DNA of 64,000 nucleotides from Chitinivibrionales bacterium (GTDB lineage: Bacteria > Fibrobacterota > Chitinivibrionia > Chitinivibrionales > FEN-1185). The translations under genes were made by a program, and so were the position numbers. Below the pieces are notes generated by a model. That model was not told the DNA's origin, did not search any database, and saw nothing but the letters and a program-made list of their open reading frames with translations. Position 1 is the stretch's first letter, and each line of letters opens with the position of its first letter. The stretch spans positions 1-64,000 of the forward strand of contig DATJAL010000049.1 of assembly GCA_035516255.1 (NCBI GenBank), read 5' to 3'. This document shows, one piece after another, positions 40,915-48,648 of the stretch.

Positions 40915-41202
40915 ATGACAAAAGAAGATATTTTACGAAGGCTTCGTGAAAAAAAACCCCAGCTTATGAGGAAATATCCTCTTCACAGGCTATCTCTGTT
41001 CGGTTCATGGGCACGGGGTGATCAATCGGAAATGAGCGACGTTGACATCCTGGCGGACGTGGATCCATCTATTGGGCTTGGTTTCGTTTCACTCGCCGAT
41101 GACCTTGAGAAACTTCTCGGAATGAAAGTTGACCTTGTCACCCCTCGAGCTTTAAAACCAGCGCTTAGAAAAGAAATTACAAAGGATCTGGTAGATGCCT
41201 AA
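40915..41202 (+). CDS. mntA: MNT-type nucleotidyltransferase antitoxin
   Basis: 95 residues from ATG 40915. A minimal nucleotidyltransferase with the motif 'LSLFGSWARGDQSEMSDVDILADV' (GS-x9-DxD). In MntA/HepT systems this enzyme AMPylates a tyrosine of the HepT toxin and so keeps it inactive. It overlaps the hepT gene by 8 bases. Confidence 0.9.
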   Translation: MTKEDILRRLREKKPQLMRKYPLHRLSLFGSWARGDQSEMSDVDILADVDPSIGLGFVSLADDLEKLLGMKVDLVTPRALKPALRKEITKDLVDA

Positions 41203-41524
41203 ACGCGAAGCACGTCTCCTCCTTGATGATATGATCGCGGCAATTGAAAAAATTAACCGGTATATTGCTGGATTAAAAATGGGGGAATTTCTAAAGGACG
41301 AAAAGACCTGCGATGCCGTCACCCGCAATCTTGAAATAATCGGAGAGGCCGCGCGCCAATGTCCCGAAGCGTTTAAAACCAAACATTCCGAAATCCCTTG
41401 GGCACAAATTACCGGGTTGCGCCATAGGATCGTTCACGATTACACCGGTGTCGATTTGGAATTGGTATGGCAGATCATCAATTCAGACATGAAGGAATTA
41501 TTAAACAACCTGCGCAGTTTATAA
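41195..41524 (+). CDS. hepT: HepT-type RNase toxin
   Basis: 109 residues, all helical. The HEPN ribonuclease motif R-x4-H appears as 'GLRHRIVHDY', with the tyrosine after His that is the AMPylation site in known MntA/HepT pairs. 'NLEIIGEAARQCPEAF' is the family signature. Overlaps the antitoxin gene by 8 bases and converges with the GIY-YIG-like gene, with a 6-base 3' overlap (41519-41524). Confidence 0.9.
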   Translation: MPKREARLLLDDMIAAIEKINRYIAGLKMGEFLKDEKTCDAVTRNLEIIGEAARQCPEAFKTKHSEIPWAQITGLRHRIVHDYTGVDLELVWQIINSDMKELLNNLRSL

Positions 41525-41884
41525 CCCTGTCCGCGAAATACGGTTGTACCCTTTCTCTCCAAACGGCTTCAGCTTGTCAAGCCACAGTTCCTCCAGCGTC
41601 TTCAAATCATCGTCGTAGTTGTAAAGCGGGTCCTCCTTCGGCTCCAGCCGGTCGATGATTTCGTATTTGAACGCGCCTTCACCGCATTTCACGAAATCCG
41701 ATTGGAGGTCGGGATTGGGAAAAGAACCTGTTTTCAACTGGAACATGATGCTGTTGAATTTGGTATTGAGGGTCTTGGATTTTCCGACAAGGATCTTTCC
41801 GTTCGCGGTGTTTGTCACCTGAAAAATTCCCATGGGCAAAAGGGTCTGCTTGTAATTGCGAATGAGCTCTTTTTTGTCAGTCAT
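41519..41884 (-). CDS. GIY-YIG-like nuclease-family protein, divergent
   Basis: 121 residues. The start 'MGIFQVTNTANGKILVGKSKTLN' is like the GIY-YIG core with GIF...ILVG in place of GIY...YIG, and 'SDFVKCGEGAFKYEIIDRL' and 'LEELWLDKLKPFGEKGYN' match the small bacterial family that keeps the fold. The Tyr pair needed for cleavage is replaced, so catalysis is doubtful. The gene is last in the minus-strand lipid operon (11 bases after fabD) although its role is probably unrelated. Confidence 0.75.
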   Translation of the reverse strand: MTDKKELIRNYKQTLLPMGIFQVTNTANGKILVGKSKTLNTKFNSIMFQLKTGSFPNPDLQSDFVKCGEGAFKYEIIDRLEPKEDPLYNYDDDLKTLEELWLDKLKPFGEKGYNRISRTGL

Positions 41885-41894
41885 TGTGTGAAAA

Positions 41895-42836
41895 TTATCT
41901 GCCGGGGACCAGTTCCCTGGCCGCCCGCTCCAGTCCGGTGAGATTGTTGATGTTGAAAACGGTCGTGCGCTTGGGAAACCCGTTCACCCGCACCAGGCCC
42001 GAAAGCACCCGCTGCGGCCCGATTTCCAGAAACACGTCCGCGTTTTTCGCAAGGAGCGTTTGCATGCTTGCGCGCCATAAAACGGGCCTCGTCAATTGCA
42101 GTGTGACAAGTTCCTTAATTTTTACCGGATCGCTTTCAAAAGCGCCCGTGCCGTTGAGCAGAAGCGGCACTGAAGGCGGTTTGAAGGTTATGGATTTCAC
42201 CCAGTCGGCGAACCGCTCCATTGCTTCTCGCATGTAGGGACTGTGCCACGGCCCTGAAACAAGCACTGTCTTGGTCTTGCCGACGCCGAGCTCCGAAAGC
42301 CGCCTCGAAAACGCCTGCATGGTCTCCAGGTCTCCCGACACCACGATCTGGTCCGGCGCATTGTCGTTTGCGAGAACGATTTTATCGGGAGCGTTCATGT
42401 CCGCGAGCAATTGCTCGACCGTTTCAAGCGGCGTGAACAGCACCGCCATCATGCCGCCGTTTGCGCGAGCCGCCGCCTCATCCATGAATCCGCCGCGCAT
42501 GGCCGCGATGGTCACGGCTTCCTGGTCCGAGACCACGCCGCTCGCGGCGAGCGAGGTGATTTCGCCGAGCGAATGGCCGAGCACCGCGTCGGGCGTTATG
42601 CCTTTTTCGCGCACATGACGCAGATAGCCGAGCGACACCGCCGCGAGCAGGGGCTGCAGAAACTGGGCCTTGCGCAGTTTTTTCTCGGGCCCGCGCAGGC
42701 AAAGTTTTTCAAGGTCCTCGTGGGTCAGGTCGCGTGCCAGCGAAACCAACGAGCGAAAACGGGCGTCCGCTTTGAAAAGGTCCTGCCCCATCCCGATTTC
42801 CTGCGAGCCCTGGCCGGGAAAAAGAAATACGATCAT
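41895..42836 (-). CDS. fabD: Malonyl-CoA:ACP transacylase
   Basis: 313 residues. 'MIVFLFPGQGSQEIGMG' and the nucleophile Ser89 in 'VLGHSLGEITSLAASG' and His in 'VSGPWHSPYMREAM' are as in FabD. It loads malonyl onto the ACP. It is the penultimate gene of the operon, 7 bases after fabG. Whether it serves the dedicated operon or general fatty acid synthesis cannot be said; no other FabD is in the window. Confidence 0.93.
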   Translation of the reverse strand: MIVFLFPGQGSQEIGMGQDLFKADARFRSLVSLARDLTHEDLEKLCLRGPEKKLRKAQFLQPLLAAVSLGYLRHVREKGITPDAVLGHSLGEITSLAASGVVSDQEAVTIAAMRGGFMDEAAARANGGMMAVLFTPLETVEQLLADMNAPDKIVLANDNAPDQIVVSGDLETMQAFSRRLSELGVGKTKTVLVSGPWHSPYMREAMERFADWVKSITFKPPSVPLLLNGTGAFESDPVKIKELVTLQLTRPVLWRASMQTLLAKNADVFLEIGPQRVLSGLVRVNGFPKRTTVFNINNLTGLERAARELVPGR

Positions 42837-42843
42837 ACTGCCC

Positions 42844-43578
42844 TTATGCTACCGTCGCGGTAAGGCCGCCGTCAACCACAAGCGACTGCCCGGTGATGTA
42901 GGAGGATTCGTCCGAGGAGAGGAATGCGACCGCGGCCGCGACCTCGGCGGGCGTGCCGAAGCGCTTGACCAGGATGCGGCCGAGGTTCTGCTGCTTGATC
43001 TGCCGCGGCATCTTCGCGGTCATGTCGGTTTCGATGAAGCCGGGCACCACGGCGTTCACGCGGATGCCGCGCGGGCCGAGCTCGGCCGCAAGCGACCGGG
43101 TGAAGGCCAGGAGCGCGCCCTTGCTCGCGCTGTAATTGGTCTGCCCGCCGATGCCCACCATGCCCGACACCGACGCGATGTTGACGATAACGCCCTTCTG
43201 CGCGTTCATCATGGGCCGCACTGCGGCCTTTACAAAACGCCACGCGCCGTTGAGGTTCGTGTCGAGCACCTTGTTCCATTCGTCAAACGGCATCATCATG
43301 AGGTACTGGTCCGACGTGATGCCCGCGTTGTTGACCAGGATGTCGATGCGGCCGTCGGCCTTGACGATGCCTTCGACGGCATTCCCGATCGCATCGCCGT
43401 CGGCCTGGGGACACAGGATCTTCTGCGCGCCGGTCTTCCGCGCCGTGTCCTGCGCGGCCTCCTCGTGGCGGTGATAGGTGAAATACACCTTCGCGTTCCG
43501 TTTGCGGAATTCCTCGACAACGGCCCTGCCGATGCCGCGGGACCCGCCGGTGACGAGGGCGATTTTATCGGAGAACAT
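42844..43578 (-). CDS. fabG: 3-oxoacyl-ACP reductase (FabG-type SDR)
   Basis: 244 residues from ATG 43578, with AAAGG 6 bases upstream. A short-chain dehydrogenase: '[19 protein letters not shown]' nucleotide-binding loop, '[15 protein letters not shown]', catalytic Ser/Tyr/Lys in '[24 protein letters not shown]', and FabG-like C-terminal '[12 protein letters not shown]'. It reduces the beta-keto group of the growing chain. Between DUF5946 gene and fabD. Confidence 0.92.
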   Translation of the reverse strand: MFSDKIALVTGGSRGIGRAVVEEFRKRNAKVYFTYHRHEEAAQDTARKTGAQKILCPQADGDAIGNAVEGIVKADGRIDILVNNAGITSDQYLMMMPFDEWNKVLDTNLNGAWRFVKAAVRPMMNAQKGVIVNIASVSGMVGIGGQTNYSASKGALLAFTRSLAAELGPRGIRVNAVVPGFIETDMTAKMPRQIKQQNLGRILVKRFGTPAEVAAAVAFLSSDESSYITGQSLVVDGGLTATVA

Positions 43579-43661
43579 GAGCGCCTTTATTGCTAAATGA
43601 TCATGATTGCGGACGGGGTATAAAATAGTTTTTGCAACCGGCAAAGGGCGGAACCGCGCAT

Positions 43662-44171
43662 TTATCCATTTAAAACAGTTTCAACCAATCTGTCAATTGT
43701 CGCATGATAGTTCACCCATGCATGATACACGCTTTCGGCCCAATCCTCCACCAGCTTTTTATGCTCTTCGAACGTGGCCGCCTTCACCACACCAACAACG
43801 GTTATTGCTCCCCTGTTTTCCGGCGGATCAAGCCACTCAAACGTTCCCTTGTTTTTCCTTATGAGCGCGTCCATCAACCGGGTCACCCTTTTGTACTCCA
43901 TTTTTTTCACGAGCACCATGTGCAGCGCCGCGAGATGGACGTTCACCGACTGCGTGGTCTGCGGCGTCTGGTCGCCCGGATGCTGTACGGCATAGGCATC
44001 CAACGTGAGGCGATGAAAGGACGGGTATTTGTAAATTGAAAATTCCTTTTCCAATATTTCGCCGTAGAGTTTCCAGCAGCCTGCCGAGGATGAATGGGGA
44101 TACCGGAAGGTCGGGCCATCAATGTCGGGCACGAGGGCGCGGCAGCCGATGCAATGAATCAAGGGTTGCAT
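43662..44171 (-). CDS. DUF5946 family protein
   Basis: 169 residues. The opening '[34 protein letters not shown]' and '[35 protein letters not shown]' are those of the DUF5946 family (CxGC zinc-like pair and 'DAYAVQHPG'). These proteins have no known activity. It lies 12 bases after the acyltransferase-like gene in the operon. Confidence 0.8.
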   Translation of the reverse strand: MQPLIHCIGCRALVPDIDGPTFRYPHSSSAGCWKLYGEILEKEFSIYKYPSFHRLTLDAYAVQHPGDQTPQTTQSVNVHLAALHMVLVKKMEYKRVTRLMDALIRKNKGTFEWLDPPENRGAITVVGVVKAATFEEHKKLVEDWAESVYHAWVNYHATIDRLVETVLNG

Positions 44172-44183
44172 TTTTTATGTTAA

Positions 44184-44738
44184 CTATTGCAGGTTTGGCA
44201 GCTTCGCCAGATCCATCTCAAGCAAATACACCTTCTCGTTTTTATATGACAAATCGCCGATCACGTTCAATCCTATCATCTGATACGGCCGCACCCGCCT
44301 TTCCGAGCACGTGCCGTAGACTTTTCTGACGTTTCTGGCGACCAGTTTTTCCAGAAAATATTTCGTGAACAGTTTCAGCATGGGCGTGCCGCCCATGGGA
44401 TCGAGCAGGGAGAACATCTGGATTATTTCAGCGACAGCCTTGTTTGATTTGTCAACCGCAAAACCCTCCATTTCCAGTTGCAAAGGGTTCTTATGGTCGA
44501 AATTCACCGCGCACCCTGCCACGATCCGCTCGCCCAGCCGCGCCACATATAGTTCCTGGGTTTCGTAAGGAATCTTCGTGACGATCCTTTTTGACTTGTG
44601 ATCGAAGTCCCAAAGGTGGTCCAGGTTTTTCATATGACCGAATGCCCGGTAGAACGCCCGCTCGTAGGAACGGAGCTCGGCTTCGTTCGTTTTGTCAACC
44701 ATTGAAAAAACAAAATTGCCTGTTTTCTCCAAACTCAT
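44184..44738 (-). CDS. Acyltransferase-like protein of unknown family
   Basis: 184 residues without membrane segments. The strand-turn 'ELYVARLGERIVAGCAVNFDHKNPLQLEMEGFAVDKSNKAV' followed by a helical part with 'LVARNVRKVYGTCSERRVRPYQMIGLNVIGD' resembles the GNAT / N-acyl-transferase fold, in which a strand pair precedes a pantetheine loop and a substrate loop, but the classical Q/RxxGxG/A loop is not clear. The gene follows the GcvT-like gene after 170 bases and precedes DUF5946 gene. It may transfer the finished acyl chain. The start ATG is very close to GAGG, so a downstream start cannot be excluded. Confidence 0.4.
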   Translation of the reverse strand: MSLEKTGNFVFSMVDKTNEAELRSYERAFYRAFGHMKNLDHLWDFDHKSKRIVTKIPYETQELYVARLGERIVAGCAVNFDHKNPLQLEMEGFAVDKSNKAVAEIIQMFSLLDPMGGTPMLKLFTKYFLEKLVARNVRKVYGTCSERRVRPYQMIGLNVIGDLSYKNEKVYLLEMDLAKLPNLQ

Positions 44739-44908
44739 CCTCGCAATTTATTAAATGAGAAAGCGTGATGACATGCCTGAAATTCTTTGCAAGCGCAGCG
44801 GCTGGATAAAATATGATTTTTGCGTAATTATTTCAGAAGGGACATGATGACCAAATCCCTTTCCGCTTTGTCATCAGCACTAGCAGTTAAAACCGATCTG
44901 GTTTTTGT

Positions 44909-46018
44909 CTACAGCTCGTCAAGCTTCACCGAAAGGCTCTTGGGCATGATGGGCGGCATTGAAATGGTTTTTATCACGGGGCCTTTTTCAGACCCGAGGC
45001 TGAACTGAAGGCCCGCATAGGCGATGTCAACGGGAAACAGCGCCAGGCCCACATGGGCGTTTAAAACATGGGAAAAACAAGACGCCGTTACTTCAGCCAC
45101 CTTTGCGGCCCCGTTGAAAATGGGCGTCCCCTTTTTAAGTTCCTTTGCGCCGTGTTCGGTGCAGATGCCGATGATCTTGTTCTTGGTGCCGGCCTCCCTG
45201 CGCTTGCAGATCGCGTCGCGGCCGCTCCACTTTTCCTTGCTGAAATCGATCATCCACTGCAGGCCGAGCGCAAGCGGATCGCGCACCGCCGCGCCTTCGG
45301 CGAACACGTTGAAGAACCGGCCTTCGAGCCGCAGATCGTTGTGAATGTTAGCGCCGCAAAGGCCGCCGTTGTTTTTTATTGCAGCGGCGAGGCACGCCTC
45401 AAACAGTTTTACCGCGGAAGTTTTCGGCACCATGAGGTAATAGCCGAACTCCGAGGTTTTTCCCGCCCTGAAAAGCGAAACGCTTTCGCCCTCGAAGTCG
45501 TAACGCTCCACCGAAAGATACGGAAGCCCCAGCACGTCGGCGCCGAACAGCTCCTTGACCACGGCCCAGGCCTTGTAACCGTCTATGCTGAGCAGGCCGT
45601 GCGTGGCGCGGCAATCGGTGATGCCCGCGCCGGCCGCGCCGTGCTCCTGAAGCATCGCGTCGAAAGCGGCGTCGTCGATGATGCTTTCTGCCAGCAGGAT
45701 GAATTCCTCGTCGTTGTTGGCGACATAACAGTCGGCAACGATGTTGCCGGCGTTGTCGGCAATGAAGGTGTGGAGCATGCGGCCGAACCGCACCTTGGCA
45801 ACGTTGCCGGCGCACAGCGTGTCGAGAAAGTCAAGTCCCTTGTCCTCGGGAAAACGGAAGCGCTGCATATACGAGATATCGCCGATCCCCACCGCGTCGC
45901 GGACGAGCCGATATTCGGTCTTCGGGTCGGAAACCTTTGAAACTATTTCCGCGCCGAAGCGCTCGGAAAAAGCGGCCTTGTGTTTTGCGAAGCCGTCGTG
46001 AAAAAGGGATGCCCTCAT
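44909..46018 (-). CDS. GcvT/aminomethyltransferase-like protein in lipid operon
   Basis: 369 residues. It matches the GcvT/YgfZ/dimethylglycine-oxidase fold: 'YRLVRDAVGIGDISYMQRFRFPEDKGLDFLDTLCAGNVAKVRFGRMLHTFIADNAGNIVADCYV' is the N-terminal folate-binding region ('GDISYM...R..G.D'), and 'FGYYLMVPKTSAVKLFEACL' and the C-terminal beta-barrel 'ICTEHGAKELKKGTPIFNG' fit. These proteins bind tetrahydrofolate and take a one-carbon unit. No gcvH, gcvP or gcvL is nearby, so a role in glycine cleavage is unlikely; the operon position suggests a modification of the acyl product. Its start overlaps the ACP stop by 4 bases (ATGA). Confidence 0.8.
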   Translation of the reverse strand: MRASLFHDGFAKHKAAFSERFGAEIVSKVSDPKTEYRLVRDAVGIGDISYMQRFRFPEDKGLDFLDTLCAGNVAKVRFGRMLHTFIADNAGNIVADCYVANNDEEFILLAESIIDDAAFDAMLQEHGAAGAGITDCRATHGLLSIDGYKAWAVVKELFGADVLGLPYLSVERYDFEGESVSLFRAGKTSEFGYYLMVPKTSAVKLFEACLAAAIKNNGGLCGANIHNDLRLEGRFFNVFAEGAAVRDPLALGLQWMIDFSKEKWSGRDAICKRREAGTKNKIIGICTEHGAKELKKGTPIFNGAAKVAEVTASCFSHVLNAHVGLALFPVDIAYAGLQFSLGSEKGPVIKTISMPPIMPKSLSVKLDEL

Positions 46019-46311
46019 GATTGCGCCCCTTTGGCCGCCTGCCGTTCGAGCACGTAATCAACCACGGTGTTGATGGAGCGCAAAACAGAAATGTTCTGGT
46101 CCGGTATTTTTATGCCGAAGGAATTTTCAATGCATAGCACGATTTCCAGCGCGTCGAGCGAATCGAGGCCCAGGCCCGCGCCGAGCAGCGCCACGTCCTC
46201 GTGAAGGTCTTCGGGCGCATAGGGCAGGTTGAGGCGGCGGATGAGTTCTTTTTTAAAGGTATCTATCACAGCGCGGCGTTTATCAATCGCCGCCTGCATC
46301 GTCGTGGTCAT
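46015..46311 (-). CDS. Acyl carrier protein
   Basis: 98 residues. The 4'-phosphopantetheine attachment site is the Ser of 'GLGLDSLDALEIVLCIEN', in an otherwise standard four-helix ACP, about 18 residues longer at the N-terminus than FabF-type ACPs. It lies 12 bases after the second ketosynthase pair and overlaps the GcvT-like gene. It is the carrier for the dedicated synthase. Confidence 0.93.
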   Translation of the reverse strand: MTTTMQAAIDKRRAVIDTFKKELIRRLNLPYAPEDLHEDVALLGAGLGLDSLDALEIVLCIENSFGIKIPDQNISVLRSINTVVDYVLERQAAKGAQS

Positions 46312-46323
46312 ACGCGGTTTCTT

Positions 46324-48648
46324 TCACCCGTTTTTTTGTATCACGGCGGCGCAATTCACCCCGTGCGATGAGCTGAAAACTACGAGAATATACTTGTTGT
46401 CATGCCCATTTCTCAAGGGCGAACCCAAAAGAGCGTGGGCGAGCGAAAACAGCGGGGCCGACGCTTCAGCGAACCCCAGCGCGGGTGAAACATCGATGAT
46501 GCTATCGAACTTTTTTCCAACAACTTTCCCGACAGCCGCCGTTTCCCGTGGATTGGCGGCATTGCAGCAAACCGCGCCGATGCCCGAGGCGGCGAGCCCT
46601 GCTTTGTCAAGGGCGCTTTTTATTGTGTCATCAAGCCGCGCGGTGTCAGCGTCGGGCTTCATGCAATCGCCCGTCTCGGTCGAATACTCCACCGAACACA
46701 GCTTTCCCAATATTTTTGCGCCCCGGCCCTGTGCGTGCGAGGCTGTCTCGAGCATGATTGCGCAGGCGCCCTCGCCCCATGACAAAGCGCCGGACGACAG
46801 AAGGCCTGCCATGCGCAAATCGGTGACGATCCTTTCCGAAAGTTCGTCGACCGACAGGCTCACCAGCGCCTTTGCGTGGCCGCACCGTAACGCGGCCATT
46901 GAAAAACCGAGCCCCATGAGCCCTGCGCCCGGGCCGAAACTGATGGTGGTGTTGTGCCCCGTGAGACGGAGCGCCTTGCAGATGTTTCCGGCAACCGAAT
47001 TCGGGACGATATAGGGAAACGCCGCCACCTGGTCGATGCGGAATTTTTTCTTGAGCAGCGAGGTGATGTGCTCGGATTCGGCCCACGAAGGCCCTGCCGA
47101 AAGATGGAGAAACAGGCCCACCCCGCCGCGTCCGGCAAGCTTGTCGGGACTGCCGGCATGTTTCAGCGCCAGGCGCGCCGCCGCGGTGGCATACAGGCTG
47201 GACTTGTCCATGTTCCGCACATCTATGCGTTTGTCAACCGAGGCCATGGCAAAGGCAGGGACCATGCCGAGCCGCACCTGCGGCGCGCCCGAATACGCAT
47301 CGGCGCCGAGCGCGTTTTTTTTTGAAGCCGCAGCCTCAATGAGCGGCGCATGGCCCAGTCCGGCTGCGGAAACGATACCGATGCCGGTGATCACCACCGG
47401 CTCGTCCGAACCATTTTCCGGAGGAGAATATGCCGGATCAAAACGCGGATTCACCACGATGCTGGCATTGTTGCCGCCGAAGGCAAAGTTATTCTTCAAC
47501 ATCGGCCCGCTGCGCCCGACACGGCGGCCCGCCTCCGGGACATAATCGAGCGTGCAGCCGTCCCTTCGCTGCGAAAAATTCGCCGTGGACGGGTAATACC
47601 CTTTGGCAAGGGCCATGATGCCGGCAGCGGCCTCGAGCGAGCCCGCTGCGCCGAGGCAGTGTCCGATGATTGACTTGGTAGAGCTCACCGGAATGGCCGC
47701 AGCGCGCTCGCCGAACACCTTGCGGATCGCCTTGGTCTCGGCCTTGTCGTTTGCCTCGGTGCCGGTGCCGTGCGCATTGATGTAGGCTATTGACGAAGGA
47801 GAAATACCCGCGTCGTTGAGCGCGCGCTCCATGGAAAGCGCCTGGCCCGCGCCCGAAGGATCAGGCGCGGTGCAGTGAAAGGCGTCGTTCGAAAGGCCGA
47901 ACCCCATCACTTCGCCCAACACCGCGGCCTTCCGTCCCTGGGCATGCGCCAGGTTTTCGAGCACGAAGAAACCGGCGCCCTCGCCCAGGTTGAGTCCCAC
48001 GGGTTTTGAAAACGGCGCGCAGGTGCCTTCGCAGGTGGCCTTGAGGCCGTCGAACCCCGCGAGCGTGGTCTCGCTGAACGTGTCGCTGCCGCCCGCGAGC
48101 GCCGCGTCGATGATGCCGAGCCGTATGAGGTCGGCGGCGAAACCGATCGCGGCGGTACTCGCCGAGCAGGCCGTGACCACGGTCGCGCTCGGCCCGGCAA
48201 TGCCGAAAACATGGGCCAGCGACTTTGCGCCGCAGTAGTACCGGAGGCTGAAAAGTTCCTCTTTGGAAAGCGAGAGATCGCCCGAGAGGATGCGGCCATA
48301 ATGCCGCTCGATGCTCTGCATGGGACCGCTGCAGGTGGCGAACACAAGACCCATTCTCCGCGAAAGCGCGGACGGCGCAATGCCTGCCCGTGAAAGCGCT
48401 TCCTTTGCGGCGGCCGCGGCAAAATGCACGAACCGGTCAAGCCGATGCACGCACGGGTCGTCAACAAGCCCGCGGATATCGAATTCCCGGATGATGCCCG
48501 CGTGGCTTGCCCTGAAATGTGAGAGATGGGGCCTTCCGATGGCCGAAAACGACGGCGTCCCCGCCAGTACCGCCTCTGCAAAAGCATTGCAGTCGGCGCC
48601 GGCGCTGCACACGGCGCCCATTCCGGTGATGACGACGCGCTGCCTCAC
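46324..48648 (-). CDS. Fused ketosynthase - cysteine-less ketosynthase (KS-CLF type)
   Basis: 774 residues from a GTG at 48648 that overlaps the previous stop (GTGA). Residues 1-402 are a complete FabF-type ketosynthase: nucleophile Cys161 in 'VVTACSASTAAIG', His293 in 'NAHGTGTEAND' and His330 in 'STKSIIGHCLG', and 'FGGNNASI' at the end. Residues about 417-774 have the same fold but no Cys: 'TISFGPGAGLMGLGF' stands where the TACSS loop should be, and the HGTGT block is replaced by 'CCNAANPRE'. This is the arrangement of a chain-length factor (KS-beta) in type II PKS, here fused in one chain. It probably acts with the ACP encoded 12 bases on. Confidence 0.9.
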   Translation of the reverse strand: MRQRVVITGMGAVCSAGADCNAFAEAVLAGTPSFSAIGRPHLSHFRASHAGIIREFDIRGLVDDPCVHRLDRFVHFAAAAAKEALSRAGIAPSALSRRMGLVFATCSGPMQSIERHYGRILSGDLSLSKEELFSLRYYCGAKSLAHVFGIAGPSATVVTACSASTAAIGFAADLIRLGIIDAALAGGSDTFSETTLAGFDGLKATCEGTCAPFSKPVGLNLGEGAGFFVLENLAHAQGRKAAVLGEVMGFGLSNDAFHCTAPDPSGAGQALSMERALNDAGISPSSIAYINAHGTGTEANDKAETKAIRKVFGERAAAIPVSSTKSIIGHCLGAAGSLEAAAGIMALAKGYYPSTANFSQRRDGCTLDYVPEAGRRVGRSGPMLKNNFAFGGNNASIVVNPRFDPAYSPPENGSDEPVVITGIGIVSAAGLGHAPLIEAAASKKNALGADAYSGAPQVRLGMVPAFAMASVDKRIDVRNMDKSSLYATAAARLALKHAGSPDKLAGRGGVGLFLHLSAGPSWAESEHITSLLKKKFRIDQVAAFPYIVPNSVAGNICKALRLTGHNTTISFGPGAGLMGLGFSMAALRCGHAKALVSLSVDELSERIVTDLRMAGLLSSGALSWGEGACAIMLETASHAQGRGAKILGKLCSVEYSTETGDCMKPDADTARLDDTIKSALDKAGLAASGIGAVCCNAANPRETAAVGKVVGKKFDSIIDVSPALGFAEASAPLFSLAHALLGSPLRNGHDNKYILVVFSSSHGVNCAAVIQKNG

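Noticed and set aside
44909-46018. Glycine cleavage system T protein
   Set aside because: No gcvH, gcvP or lipoyl genes nearby, and it is coupled to an ACP gene.
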